Origin: JAPLMW01 sp964619675
GTDB lineage: Bacteria > Planctomycetota > Phycisphaerae > Sedimentisphaerales > UBA12454
DNA: 49,015 bases
Reading direction: 5' to 3'
Assembly: GCA_964619675.1 (NCBI GenBank)
Contig: CAZUEO010000016.1
Span: forward strand, 1-49,015
The position numbers were made by a program, and so were the translations under genes. Positions within the stretch are counted from its first letter, which is position 1, and the number at the start of each line of letters is the position of its first letter. The notes under the pieces are model-generated. The model saw nothing but the letters and a program-made list of their open reading frames with translations, did no database searches and was not told the origin of the DNA. Positions 27,015 to 35,107 of this stretch are shown here, in pieces.

Positions 27015-27348
27015 GCATACCCGTTAATTTATTGCGGCTGGTGAGATAAAATAAGTCGAAAAATTTTTCAATTATCTGTATATGGCAGCTCCGCAATTCG
27101 GGCTGTTACAAAAACAGTCCGAAAATATACCACTTAAAAATGATTTCTTTAAGATAAAAAAGGAATAAAAGAGTCTGGTTTTATTTTTTTATTAAATCCT
27201 TGTTTTTTATGCCTAAAACAGCGATTTTAGTTGAAAAATTTTACCTATTTTACTAAAATTAACATTATAAAGGATTGATAAAGTTGTTCTTAACAATTTA
27301 GGAGTAGTGGCCTCTGGGGTGGTTTTTCCCATAAGTGAGGAGGTCTTA
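27015..27348. other. Intergenic region with hairpin and promoter
   Basis: TTCGGGCTGTT (27097-27107) pairs with AACAGTCCGAA (27113-27123), 11 bp with one G-U pair, a possible terminator for the sigma-fusion gene although no T-run follows on the plus strand. The rest is AT-rich and holds the promoter of the next gene. Confidence 0.4.
27231..27259 (+). promoter_or_regulatory. Sigma-70-type promoter of the 27349 gene
   Basis: TTGAAA (27231-27236) and TAAAAT (27254-27259), each one mismatch from consensus, are 17 bases apart. Transcription would begin near 27266, about 83 bases before the ATG at 27349. Confidence 0.5.
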
Positions 27349-28611
27349 ATGAAGAGTAATGAAATGAGAAACAAGGCAGTTACAAAGGATTTTGTTTTTT
27401 TGCGGCTTGACTTCTGGCTGCGGTTTTTGCTGGCGGTCATAATCAGTCTGCCTGGCGGACAGATAGTTTATGCCCAGCAGCAGAAACTTTCACAGCAGAG
27501 GACAGACTATTTCAAGCTCGTTTCCACGGTAGAATACATAGCCAAGCGCGGCAATGAGAGCAGACAATATCGGCACCAGGCGGAACCATGGTTTATGGTT
27601 ACAACTGTACCCCAAACCAGCGTGCAGAGGCATTATCATCTTATAACAAACGACCTGCAGTTTCGGGATGCGAACTTACAGCCGAAATACGAGTATGCCG
27701 GCGAAATAAATTATGACCTGACAGAAAAAAGGCTTATGGCGGGCGTTGATTCGGATTTGATACATCTGCAGACGATGAATAATGAATGTATAAAGACTAT
27801 CAACGGCACAGCCCCGGGAAAAGTCGGCAAGACGTGGACATGCAGATTTAATCTCGGGACATTCAACCATTACTCACTGCCGGATGAATTCAAATTTACC
27901 GTAACTTCAATCAAGGTTCCAACAGACAAGCTCGGCGACTTTATCGCCGTGCGTGCAATATCAGACCCGTTCCTTGTAAAGGCCGCTGCACAGATAGAAG
28001 GTTATGACTTTGTGAAATGCAAAATTGCCAGCGTTTATCTTTTTGATCCTTGTACGTATGCAACGAGCGAAGAGGAGGCCTATGTCAGCGCGATGGTTTT
28101 TCTGGCTGCTACGAAAATGGACGGTATGACCCAGCAGTACCGCTATGAATTCGGAACATACAAAACGGATGCGAATGCCGCGTCAGCCGATATGAACGGG
28201 CTTGGCTTTGAACTTGAAGATTTTGTCAGGGAAATTCGGCTGATACCGCAGCCAATTGAGGTCGACAAGCCATGCGGTCTGCCGATGTGGGCCAAGTCGG
28301 AAATAGTAAACGCCGCCCAGCTCGCATCGACCTGTGCAGCCGTTGCCTGTGAGCAGGACGTAGTTAACCCCGTTGCGAGTATCTATCTTGCCGCTGCCAG
28401 AGTTTATCAGTTTCAGCAGGAATGCCTGCTTCTTACAGAGCCGTGCGAAAGAAGCGTCTGCCAGGCACTGAGATATGATGTCGAAGAGATTTATCCTATG
28501 GATATCTGCGGAGGAAAGCCATTGCCGTTATGGCCGTTTGCTGCAATACCGCTGGCGTTTATACATTCTCATCACGGCCACGACCATGATAAAAGTCCAT
28601 ATAAACCATAA
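27349..28611 (+). CDS. Exported protein of unknown function with His-rich tail
   Basis: ATG at 27349 is chosen because AGGAGG lies six bases before it; the frame is open 14 codons further up without a site. The protein has 420 residues. A long signal peptide (FWLRFLLAVIISLPGGQIVYA, cut before QQQK near 40) makes it periplasmic or secreted. The mature protein has several Cys (CGLPMWAKSEIV, ASTCAAVACEQD, CLLLTEPCERSVCQ) that may form disulfides. It ends in HSHHGHDHDK, a likely metal-binding tail. No family is recognised. It lies just downstream of the sigma-fusion gene, on the same strand, and is convergent with a metal-efflux-type permease gene. Confidence 0.75.
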   Translation: MKSNEMRNKAVTKDFVFLRLDFWLRFLLAVIISLPGGQIVYAQQQKLSQQRTDYFKLVSTVEYIAKRGNESRQYRHQAEPWFMVTTVPQTSVQRHYHLITNDLQFRDANLQPKYEYAGEINYDLTEKRLMAGVDSDLIHLQTMNNECIKTINGTAPGKVGKTWTCRFNLGTFNHYSLPDEFKFTVTSIKVPTDKLGDFIAVRAISDPFLVKAAAQIEGYDFVKCKIASVYLFDPCTYATSEEEAYVSAMVFLAATKMDGMTQQYRYEFGTYKTDANAASADMNGLGFELEDFVREIRLIPQPIEVDKPCGLPMWAKSEIVNAAQLASTCAAVACEQDVVNPVASIYLAAARVYQFQQECLLLTEPCERSVCQALRYDVEEIYPMDICGGKPLPLWPFAAIPLAFIHSHHGHDHDKSPYKP

Positions 28612-28635
28612 GGATAAACACTTAAGTTTTAAGAT

Positions 28636-29646
28636 TTAATCCTTCTGCGGCCTCCCGTACTTTTTATAAATTCCAAAGGCAAGCACTATCAGCAGTATTA
28701 CTGCGCTGATATGTTCAACCGGCGTAGTGCCTATTCTGTGATAATGACTCTGGATAGTCCTGCCTAAATCACTGAATGTTACATTAAGCAGCAGCCCGGC
28801 TGCCAAGGCACAGCCTGCGACGGTGATTATATAGATAATTGCAGTGCGTCTGCCGAGAATTTTCCAGATTGTTATGAAGCCTGCGGCATTGGTTGCAGGG
28901 CCTGTCATAAGAAAAACAAGCGCTGCGCCGGGCGAAAGGCCTTTTGCGATAAGCGCTGCCGCAATCGGCACTGAGGCCGTTGCACAGACATACAGCGGAA
29001 TGCCAACCAGCATCATTAAAATCATTTCGCCTAATCCGGAGCCGATTTTTTCGGCAAAAAAGTCGTCGGGCACGGCAACTGAAATGATCGCGGCAATAAT
29101 CAAACCAACCAGCATTGCCGTACCAATATCGCGAGGCAGTACGACGAAAGCGTGTTTGAAACCTGTTATGAGTTTGCTTTTATTTCCTGACGTGTCTTGC
29201 TCGTCCCTGCCCTGTGCGATTGCAAAATCCCTGCGGTCGAACAAATCCACAGCGACTCCGCCTATTAAGCCGGTAATCAGCGCAATAACAGGACGGGCAA
29301 TCATAAAGACCGGTCCCAGCAAACTCAAGGTTACGAGGATACTGTCAACACCTGTCTGCGGCGTACTTAAAAGAAAAGCTATTGTTGCGCCTTTGCCCGC
29401 ACCCTGTTTGTGAAGCGACATTGAAACCGGTATCACACCGCAACTGCACAAAGGCAGCGGTACGCCAAAAAGAGATGCCCAGAACACCGGCCGGATTCCT
29501 TTTCCGCCCAGATGTTTTTGTATAAAGCCGGTTGGAATAAGTATCTTTATTATCCCGGCAACAGCAAAACCAAAAAGCAGATAGGGGCTCATCTGGCCCA
29601 CCGTCGCCCAGAAATCAACAGCAATAGATTTTAAAAATTCAAACAT
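28636..29646 (-). CDS. SO_0444/ArsP-like permease (UPF0718, DUF318)
   Basis: This 336-residue membrane protein has about eight to ten helices and two copies of the family's internal repeat. The hallmark PLPLCSCGVIPVSMSL is present near 62-77, followed by STPQTGVDSI. The second repeat holds GIPLYVCATASVPIAAALI and GPATNAAGFITI. Relatives export copper/zinc (SO_0444 type) or organoarsenicals (ArsP); the CSCG motif is shared, so the substrate stays open. Its ATG directly follows the cupin stop (TAAATG), so the two are translationally coupled. Confidence 0.9.
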   Translation of the reverse strand: MFEFLKSIAVDFWATVGQMSPYLLFGFAVAGIIKILIPTGFIQKHLGGKGIRPVFWASLFGVPLPLCSCGVIPVSMSLHKQGAGKGATIAFLLSTPQTGVDSILVTLSLLGPVFMIARPVIALITGLIGGVAVDLFDRRDFAIAQGRDEQDTSGNKSKLITGFKHAFVVLPRDIGTAMLVGLIIAAIISVAVPDDFFAEKIGSGLGEMILMMLVGIPLYVCATASVPIAAALIAKGLSPGAALVFLMTGPATNAAGFITIWKILGRRTAIIYIITVAGCALAAGLLLNVTFSDLGRTIQSHYHRIGTTPVEHISAVILLIVLAFGIYKKYGRPQKD

Positions 29647-29994
29647 TTACGCCCTTATCATTGTTAAAAGCATTTTGAAAGGCTCTTTAGCCTGCACAGC
29701 GTGAGGAATGTTGGCAGGCATAATCACAATTTCACCCGCTTTTGCCGGCACGTCTTTGCCGCCAATGACAAGAATGGCAGAGCCTTCGACAATCTGAACA
29801 AAGGCGTCATAAGAGGTCTGGTGTTCGCTTAACGACTGTCCGGTATCGAAAGCAAACAACGTAATTGTCCCGACAGGCTTGTCTATTATTGTTTTGCTTA
29901 CTATCGAATCGGTTGCATAATCGACAAGTTCGGCAAGGCCGACGGATTTTGAAATGCAGGTCTCAAGAACGACGTTTTTTTCAGTTTTTTTCAT
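29647..29994 (-). CDS. Small cupin-domain protein
   Basis: This is a single-domain cupin of 115 residues. Motif 1 is SEHQTSYDAFVQIVEGSA, in the position of the usual G(X)5HXH(X)3-4E; here the second His is replaced by Gln-Thr-Ser, but the Glu region remains. Motif 2 is PANIPHAVQAKEP with the single conserved His. Metal binding could be weakened but not excluded. The stop codon abuts the permease start, which suggests a function linked to the permease substrate. The ribosome site is weak. Confidence 0.88.
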   Translation of the reverse strand: MKKTEKNVVLETCISKSVGLAELVDYATDSIVSKTIIDKPVGTITLFAFDTGQSLSEHQTSYDAFVQIVEGSAILVIGGKDVPAKAGEIVIMPANIPHAVQAKEPFKMLLTMIRA

Positions 29995-30024
29995 ATTGTA
30001 ATCTTTCGGATAATTTTTCCTTAA

Positions 30025-30132
30025 TTATTTCTTCAGCAATTCATCCGGTGTTACATCTTTTAGATATTCTTCGATATATTTTTGCAGAGCAACAAGTTTT
30101 TTTCTTATTTTGCAGCCCTGTTCTTTAGGACA
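30025..30132 (-). pseudogene. Possible remnant of an Rrf2-type regulator C-terminus
   Basis: This short frame reads CPKEQGCKIRKKLVALQKYI and then EEYLKDVTPDELLKK before a stop. The pattern C-x5-C ... L..YIEEYLKDVTPDELL resembles the C-terminal end of Rrf2-family regulators (C...C...W..L...I...L..IT..DL). A stop codon lies just upstream in frame and there is no start, so only a fragment remains. It lies directly before the cupin-permease pair, where a regulator gene would be expected. The assignment rests on pattern memory and is weak. Confidence 0.3.
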
Positions 30133-30149
30133 TCTTTTTCAGGATTTTT

Positions 30150-30977
30150 TTAAAGTGGGCTATTTATCATACTGCAGGCTATAAGATACAGGTTAGCGGT
30201 ATGCTGCGGACATTGAGAATAGAATACTAAATCGCTTAATATCTGTATGTCTGTCCGGTCCGTTCGCATTTGCGAAGGGGCAAGCAGGACAAACTGTCCC
30301 GGCTGCAGACGGGCATTCAAAGCTGCCGATTCAAAGGCAAGTTCGTGATTGGCTCGGTCGGCGAACCACTTTTTTGTCTTTCGTTCGGCGCCGATAATGT
30401 AAACAGGGGTAATATTAAGCCTGCAAACCTGCCGCAGACCGATAAGCGGCTCTGCTTTTATTCGCAAAACCATTCGGCCTGCGTCGAATCCAATACCCGC
30501 TGTCGTGCTGCCTGAGCGGTAAGTAACCGAGACCGGCCTGGACAATTCGGCAATAACGATATCGTCGGCTATGTTTTCAGCTATAAGGAGATTGATGCGT
30601 TTTTTTATCTGGGGCTGTGATTGTGCCAGAAGGGGAGCGATTTTCTGCCAGGAGATTCTGTCGCCTGCGCAACCTGCGAAACCATTAGCTGAGAAGGCGG
30701 CAAAGTCGTCGTGTATTAGAGGCAGTGCCTCAGTTCGGCTGATTTGCTCGCCAAGCTCCATTAGTTTGTCTGTCTGAATGCGAAGCAGGTATATATACAG
30801 GCCGACAGTAATTGTTTTATTTTCCGGCAATTGCTGCTTGCTAATCAGTTCGGATGCCTTGACATCCTTCCAAGGCTTTTTGTTTGCTGGGGAATGCCTT
30901 GCGGCAGAAGAACCCTCGCAGCCGGCCAGAAATGAAATTAGAAGTGAAATCGCCAATATGCAAAGAGACTTTCTCAT
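30150..30977 (-). CDS. Lipoprotein of unknown function
   Basis: A 275-residue protein with a clear lipoprotein signal (MRKSLCILAISLLISFLAGC, lipobox LAGC). The mature part has a basic/Ser-rich linker, then alpha/beta sequence with a KELVASLI-like helix and strands (ITVGLYIYLLRI, YRSGSTTAGIGFDAGRMVLRI). I recognise no family. It lies 26 bases after the PilZ gene on the same strand and is probably transcribed with it, so a link to c-di-GMP or envelope signalling is possible but not shown. Confidence 0.75.
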   Translation of the reverse strand: MRKSLCILAISLLISFLAGCEGSSAARHSPANKKPWKDVKASELISKQQLPENKTITVGLYIYLLRIQTDKLMELGEQISRTEALPLIHDDFAAFSANGFAGCAGDRISWQKIAPLLAQSQPQIKKRINLLIAENIADDIVIAELSRPVSVTYRSGSTTAGIGFDAGRMVLRIKAEPLIGLRQVCRLNITPVYIIGAERKTKKWFADRANHELAFESAALNARLQPGQFVLLAPSQMRTDRTDIQILSDLVFYSQCPQHTANLYLIACSMINSPL

Positions 30978-31003
30978 AGAGAACGATGGTAATTTAAAAA
31001 AGG

Positions 31004-31357
31004 TTAGATGTCAAACTGCGGGCGAGTACAAAATTGAAAGGCGATGCATTTTTTGCCGGTTTTTTGCCCAGGCTGCAAATCAACTATCCTTACAACGCGC
31101 CCATAGGCTGAAACCTTGCCCTCAAACTGGTCTGTGCTATCGGCATCAGGAATGTCCAACTCGATGTTGAAAAGGTCGCCGGTGCCCATAACCATATTTT
31201 GACCGCTTTCCACCAGAAGACCGCCGGGACTGATGTTAATTGTATTTCCACTAAAAACCTGGTCGTGTAATGAGCCGACTTTTCGGCAGAATACACCTGT
31301 CCTGACGGGCAACCGTCTGTGCTTTCTTTTATCGTTTTCTCCTCGCGTTGCTTCCAT
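31004..31357 (-). CDS. PilZ-domain protein (c-di-GMP receptor)
   Basis: At 117 residues this is a single PilZ domain. It has the two c-di-GMP-binding motifs: the Arg-rich start KRKHRRLPVR (RxxxR type) and NTINISPGGLLVE, matching (D/N)xSxxG. The fold continues as a beta-barrel (FNIELDIPDA, VSAYGRVVRIVDL). No other domain or membrane segment is present. It could relay c-di-GMP levels to a partner, perhaps the neighbouring lipoprotein system. It is divergent from the histidine-kinase gene across a 365-base region. Confidence 0.88.
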   Translation of the reverse strand: MEATRGENDKRKHRRLPVRTGVFCRKVGSLHDQVFSGNTINISPGGLLVESGQNMVMGTGDLFNIELDIPDADSTDQFEGKVSAYGRVVRIVDLQPGQKTGKKCIAFQFCTRPQFDI

Positions 31358-31737
31358 GTCTTAATTTAAATAAATAAACCAAATTTTTGCCGAAGCCTTC
31401 GTTTGTGGGACTGTCGCAAATGATATACCAAAAACATGATATCAAAAATGCCCCCATCTTAACTTGTTTAAGGCATTTGCTAAAAAGAAGTTAGGAGCGT
31501 TTTGTTGTAAATTTTAAACTTGGGTAATTGTAAAATTGGCAAATGTCGTTTAAAAACGACAACAAAGCCTAAAATGATAAAAGCAGCAACAGTGGCATAA
31601 AGTCTTATTTTAATAGTAAAACATGGACAAAAAGCCATAACATATTTTATATAAGTATCTTATGATTTAAAAATGCCGGCAGAAGAGGGAGGTGTGTTTT
31701 TGAAAACAATATTGTTGTTTTTTTGCAACATACGGGC
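31358..31737. other. Divergent regulatory region (PilZ / histidine kinase)
   Basis: This AT-rich stretch holds an inverted repeat TGTCGTTT AA AAACGACA (31544-31561), a good operator or small hairpin candidate. It also holds a direct repeat ATGATAT..CAAAAA at about 31419 and 31436. It ends at the consensus promoter of the histidine kinase gene. No gene is visible. Confidence 0.4.
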
Positions 31738-31767
31738 TTGACAAGTGCCTCTGAAATTGTCTATAAT
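31738..31767 (+). promoter_or_regulatory. Consensus sigma-70 promoter of the kinase/regulator pair
   Basis: TTGACA (31738-31743) and TATAAT (31762-31767) are both perfect, with an 18-base spacer. Transcription would start near 31774, after the TTG at 31723 and before the ATG at 31801. This rules out the longer reading frame and fixes the start at 31801. Confidence 0.8.
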
Positions 31768-31800
31768 ACCTATTCTGTGTCTAATACCGGAAAGCAAGTT

Positions 31801-32877
31801 ATGTTAAATAAAGAGGTTAGTAGCGTTAAGAACGGAGATTTTTCTGATGCGTTTTTACAGTCGCTGCCGGTGGGTGTTATCGTATTTGACAAGGCGTTTA
31901 AGGTCGTAAGTGCAAATTCATGCGCATCTGACCTTGTAGAGGTACAAACGACCGCTGATGCTATGCTCGCAATTGGTACAAATGAGAAAATTTGGGGAGA
32001 TTGGCACAAAATACTGCTGGAAGTCATAAAAGACGGCAAAGTCTGTCGGTTTGATAACGTAAGCTATCATCTTGCGGACAAATCGTCTCTGTTGCAGATA
32101 ACGTTTGCACCATTGAAGAAATCATCAGACGATTCCATCCAAGGCGGCCTTATTATGCTGGAAAACGTAACCGAGAGGGCAAATATCCAAAAGCAGCTTG
32201 CAAATACTGAAAGACTTGCGGCGCTGGGTAAGCTGGCAAGTAAGGTGGCACACGAACTTAACAACCCAATTGATGGGATAATGCGATACATTAATCTGGC
32301 AAAAAGGGCAATCGGCAACAAAGGCCTGTCAAAGCCCGTCGAGTACCTTGAACATGCCGGCGAGGGGCTGAAAAGAATGGTGCGGATTATTACCGAACTG
32401 CTTGAGTTTTCGAGGAGCAGGTATTTGACTCTTGAGGATACGCCGTTGGATAAAATTATCGATGATGCCGTCAAATTCATTGAGCCGCAGGCTCGAGCGG
32501 TGGATGTGAAGATTGAAAAAAAGTACCAGCCGGCTTTACCGAAGACACGAAACAACAATCTTTTCCAGGTGTTTTGTAATCTGCTCAGGAATGCAATTGA
32601 GGCGATGCCCGATGGCGGAAAGGTAACAGTAAGCTGCGATGTTTCCGATGATAACGTTGCAGTAATAAAGTTCCGAGACACAGGAATGGGATTTGAGCCG
32701 GCAAACAACGAGGCAATCTTTGAACCATTTTTTACAACCAAGACAAGCGGCAAAGGTACCGGTTTGGGGCTTGCCATCTCCAGAGATATAATCGAAAAGT
32801 ACGGCGGAAAAATCACCGCTCAAAATGCTCCGGATATCGGCAGCATCTTTGCCGTGTACCTGCCGTTGAATAAGTAA
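31801..32877 (+). CDS. Cytoplasmic PAS sensor histidine kinase
   Basis: ATG at 31801 is set by the promoter just upstream and a GGAAAG site; 358 residues. No membrane helix is present. A PAS-like domain (about 15-125, SLPVGVIVFDKAFKVVSANS) is followed by a HisKA domain with LGKLASKVAHELNNPIDGIM, phospho-acceptor His151. The HATPase domain has the N box VFCNLLRNAIEAMPDGG, G1 FRDTGMGFEP, F box and G2 GKGTGLGLAIS. NtrB-type sensors have this layout. The NtrC-type regulator follows 41 bases downstream, so the two form a two-component pair; the signal is unknown. Confidence 0.93.
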   Translation: MLNKEVSSVKNGDFSDAFLQSLPVGVIVFDKAFKVVSANSCASDLVEVQTTADAMLAIGTNEKIWGDWHKILLEVIKDGKVCRFDNVSYHLADKSSLLQITFAPLKKSSDDSIQGGLIMLENVTERANIQKQLANTERLAALGKLASKVAHELNNPIDGIMRYINLAKRAIGNKGLSKPVEYLEHAGEGLKRMVRIITELLEFSRSRYLTLEDTPLDKIIDDAVKFIEPQARAVDVKIEKKYQPALPKTRNNNLFQVFCNLLRNAIEAMPDGGKVTVSCDVSDDNVAVIKFRDTGMGFEPANNEAIFEPFFTTKTSGKGTGLGLAISRDIIEKYGGKITAQNAPDIGSIFAVYLPLNK

Positions 32878-32918
32878 TAAACAGAATATAAGGTTCGGAA
32901 GATGGAGATATTTGGTTT

Positions 32919-34307
32919 ATGAAAAACAGCAGCATTTTAATAGTGGACGATGACAGAATAATACTTGATTCGCTTTGCGAGTTTTTAAGGCTTGAAAATT
33001 ATAGTGTCGTCGGGGCCGAATCATACAAACAGGCGGCCAATCAGATACGAAAACAAAAATTCTCTCTCGTTATTACTGATGTCAATCTGCCGGACGGCAG
33101 CGGATTTGAGCTGTTGAATCTGCTCAAAAAGAACTATCCGCAGACGGTAGTGATTATTATTACCGGTTACGGCACAATCGAAAGCGCCGTCGAGGCAATC
33201 AAGATGGGGGCTTACGATTATCTTACAAAACCTATTGTCGATGACGAGCTGCGATTGACAATTGCAAGGGCGCTGAAACAACAATCGCTTATCAGCGAAA
33301 ATGAAAATCTCAAAAGCCAGCTTGAACACAAATACAGCCTCGATAATATTATCAGCCAGGATTACAAAATGGCGAAAATCTTCGAGCTTGTCGAAGCGGT
33401 TGCCGACAGCAGGTCAACCGTTCTTATGACCGGTTCCAGCGGAACAGGAAAAACAATGCTGGCAAGGGCAATCCATTACCGCTCCGGACGCAGGGATGAA
33501 CCCTTCGTTGAGGTAAGCTGCGGCGCCCTGCCGGAGACGCTGCTCGAAAGCGAATTGTTCGGACATGTAAAAGGCTCTTTTACCGGTGCAATCAGCGACA
33601 AGCAGGGGAAATTTCTCGCTGCCGACGGAGGCACAATCTTTCTCGATGAAATTTGCAGCGCCTCAGCGGCGCTGCAGGTAAAATTTCTGCGGGTCATTCA
33701 GGAAAGACAATTTGAGCCTGTCGGCAGCAATAAGACTATAAACGTTGATACGCGTCTGATTGTCGCCTCGAATAAAAATGTACCTGAAGAGGTAAAGCAG
33801 GGCAGGTTCAGAGAAGATTTGTATTACAGAATTAATGTCATAACTATAAATCTTCCTTCTCTTGGTGAAAGGCTGGGAGATATTCAATTGCTGGCCAGGC
33901 ACTTTATGAGGAATTTCTGCGTCATACATAACCGCGTAAAACTGGGCATCACAGACCCTGCAATGAACATTTTACAGAGATATAACTGGCCGGGAAACGT
34001 GCGGGAGCTTGAGAATGTGATGGAAAGAGCGGTTCTTTTAAGCAAAACCGATTATATCACCATAGAAGATATACCTGCCAATATAACCTCTCATACGGTC
34101 GAGTTGAGTCCTGAAGATTATAAAAACATAAGTCTCAAAGACGCAATTGTCGAGCCGGAAAGAAAAATTATCAGGACTGTTCTTGAGGCGAACAACTGGA
34201 ACAGGCAGCTTACAGCAAAAGCATTGGGAATCAATAGAACCACACTCTACAAGAAAATGAAAAAATGCGGACTTGAAGAGGAAGCCGAGAGGTTGGGAAT
34301 CAGGTAA
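32919..34307 (+). CDS. NtrC-family sigma-54-dependent response regulator
   Basis: This is a 462-residue enhancer-binding activator in the standard order: receiver domain (1-120, phospho-Asp54 in VITDVNLPDG, plus Lys in YLTKPI), sigma-54 AAA+ domain (about 145-370) with Walker A TGSSGTGKT, Walker B DGGTIFLDEI, and GSFTGA in place of GAFTGA, and a C-terminal Fis-type helix-turn-helix (NRQLTAKALGINRTTLYKKM). The Ala-to-Ser change in the sigma-54-contacting loop occurs in some active members. It is partner of the upstream kinase. The target sigma-54 promoters are not seen in this window. Confidence 0.95.
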   Translation: MKNSSILIVDDDRIILDSLCEFLRLENYSVVGAESYKQAANQIRKQKFSLVITDVNLPDGSGFELLNLLKKNYPQTVVIIITGYGTIESAVEAIKMGAYDYLTKPIVDDELRLTIARALKQQSLISENENLKSQLEHKYSLDNIISQDYKMAKIFELVEAVADSRSTVLMTGSSGTGKTMLARAIHYRSGRRDEPFVEVSCGALPETLLESELFGHVKGSFTGAISDKQGKFLAADGGTIFLDEICSASAALQVKFLRVIQERQFEPVGSNKTINVDTRLIVASNKNVPEEVKQGRFREDLYYRINVITINLPSLGERLGDIQLLARHFMRNFCVIHNRVKLGITDPAMNILQRYNWPGNVRELENVMERAVLLSKTDYITIEDIPANITSHTVELSPEDYKNISLKDAIVEPERKIIRTVLEANNWNRQLTAKALGINRTTLYKKMKKCGLEEEAERLGIR

Positions 34308-34314
34308 TAAATAA

Positions 34315-35100
34315 TTACAAAAGATTTTGTTTTATGTAATTGACGGCGTTTTCGAAGATTGTTCTGCCATCGGCGCGTGATTTGTCTTTTAGTCTTGTCC
34401 AGTGCGGGTGCTGAGTAAATCTTACGAACCTTTCCGGATGAGGCATAAGCCCCAGGACTCTGCCGGTTGAGTCGCACATACCTGCAATTGAATCAGTCGA
34501 ACCATTCGGATTTATCGGAAATGGACCGGTCTTGCCATTTTCATCAACGTACCTGAAGGCAATTCTGTCGTCGGCCTTTAGCTTTTCAAGCACATCATTA
34601 TTTTCAAAGACGACTTTTCCCTCACCATGCGCTATCGGCAGATAAATTCTTCTGTCGGGGTCGGTAAACACACACTTTTTGCTCGAAGGCTCAAGATATA
34701 CCCATCTATCTTCGAATTTGCCGCTGTCGTTGTAAGTAATGGTTATCTGTTGCCTGGCTGCCGGTTTGATTTTACCGAGGATGCCGGTTTTAACGAGGAC
34801 CTGAAAACCATTGCAAATACCCAGCGCAAGTTTGCCCGATTCTATAAAATTGTTGAGTCTGTCGGACAAGTGATGGATGATTTGATTTGCGAGGATTTTG
34901 CCTGCTGCCACATCGTCGCCGTAACTGAAACCGCCGCCAATAACAAGAATATGAAAAGCCTCGAGCAGGGCGGGATTTTCGATGACTCTGTTTATATGAA
35001 TTCTTTGCGCTGCACAGCCGCAAAGCTCCAGTGCGTATTGCGTCTCGACATCACAGTTGATGCCCGCCGCTCTTAAAACTAATGCGTTAATTTGTGTCAT
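34315..35100 (-). CDS. purQ: FGAM synthase, glutaminase subunit PurQ
   Basis: This is a class I glutamine amidotransferase that supplies ammonia to PurL in step four of purine synthesis. The 261 residues show the opening NALVLRAAGINCDVETQYAL, the nucleophile block LALGICNGFQVLVKTG with the catalytic Cys, VIGGGFSYGDDVAAG, and the MPHPERFV with His/Glu near the end. It follows purL by seven bases on the same strand. Confidence 0.96.
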   Translation of the reverse strand: MTQINALVLRAAGINCDVETQYALELCGCAAQRIHINRVIENPALLEAFHILVIGGGFSYGDDVAAGKILANQIIHHLSDRLNNFIESGKLALGICNGFQVLVKTGILGKIKPAARQQITITYNDSGKFEDRWVYLEPSSKKCVFTDPDRRIYLPIAHGEGKVVFENNDVLEKLKADDRIAFRYVDENGKTGPFPINPNGSTDSIAGMCDSTGRVLGLMPHPERFVRFTQHPHWTRLKDKSRADGRTIFENAVNYIKQNLL

Positions 35101-35107
35101 ACGTCTG

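Noticed and set aside
31723..31800. Longer histidine kinase starting at TTG 31723
   Set aside because: The consensus promoter lies inside this stretch, so the mRNA begins after the TTG.
32002..32017. Sigma-54 promoter-like TGGCAC...TGCT
   Set aside because: The GG-to-GC spacing is one base too long and it lies inside the kinase coding region.
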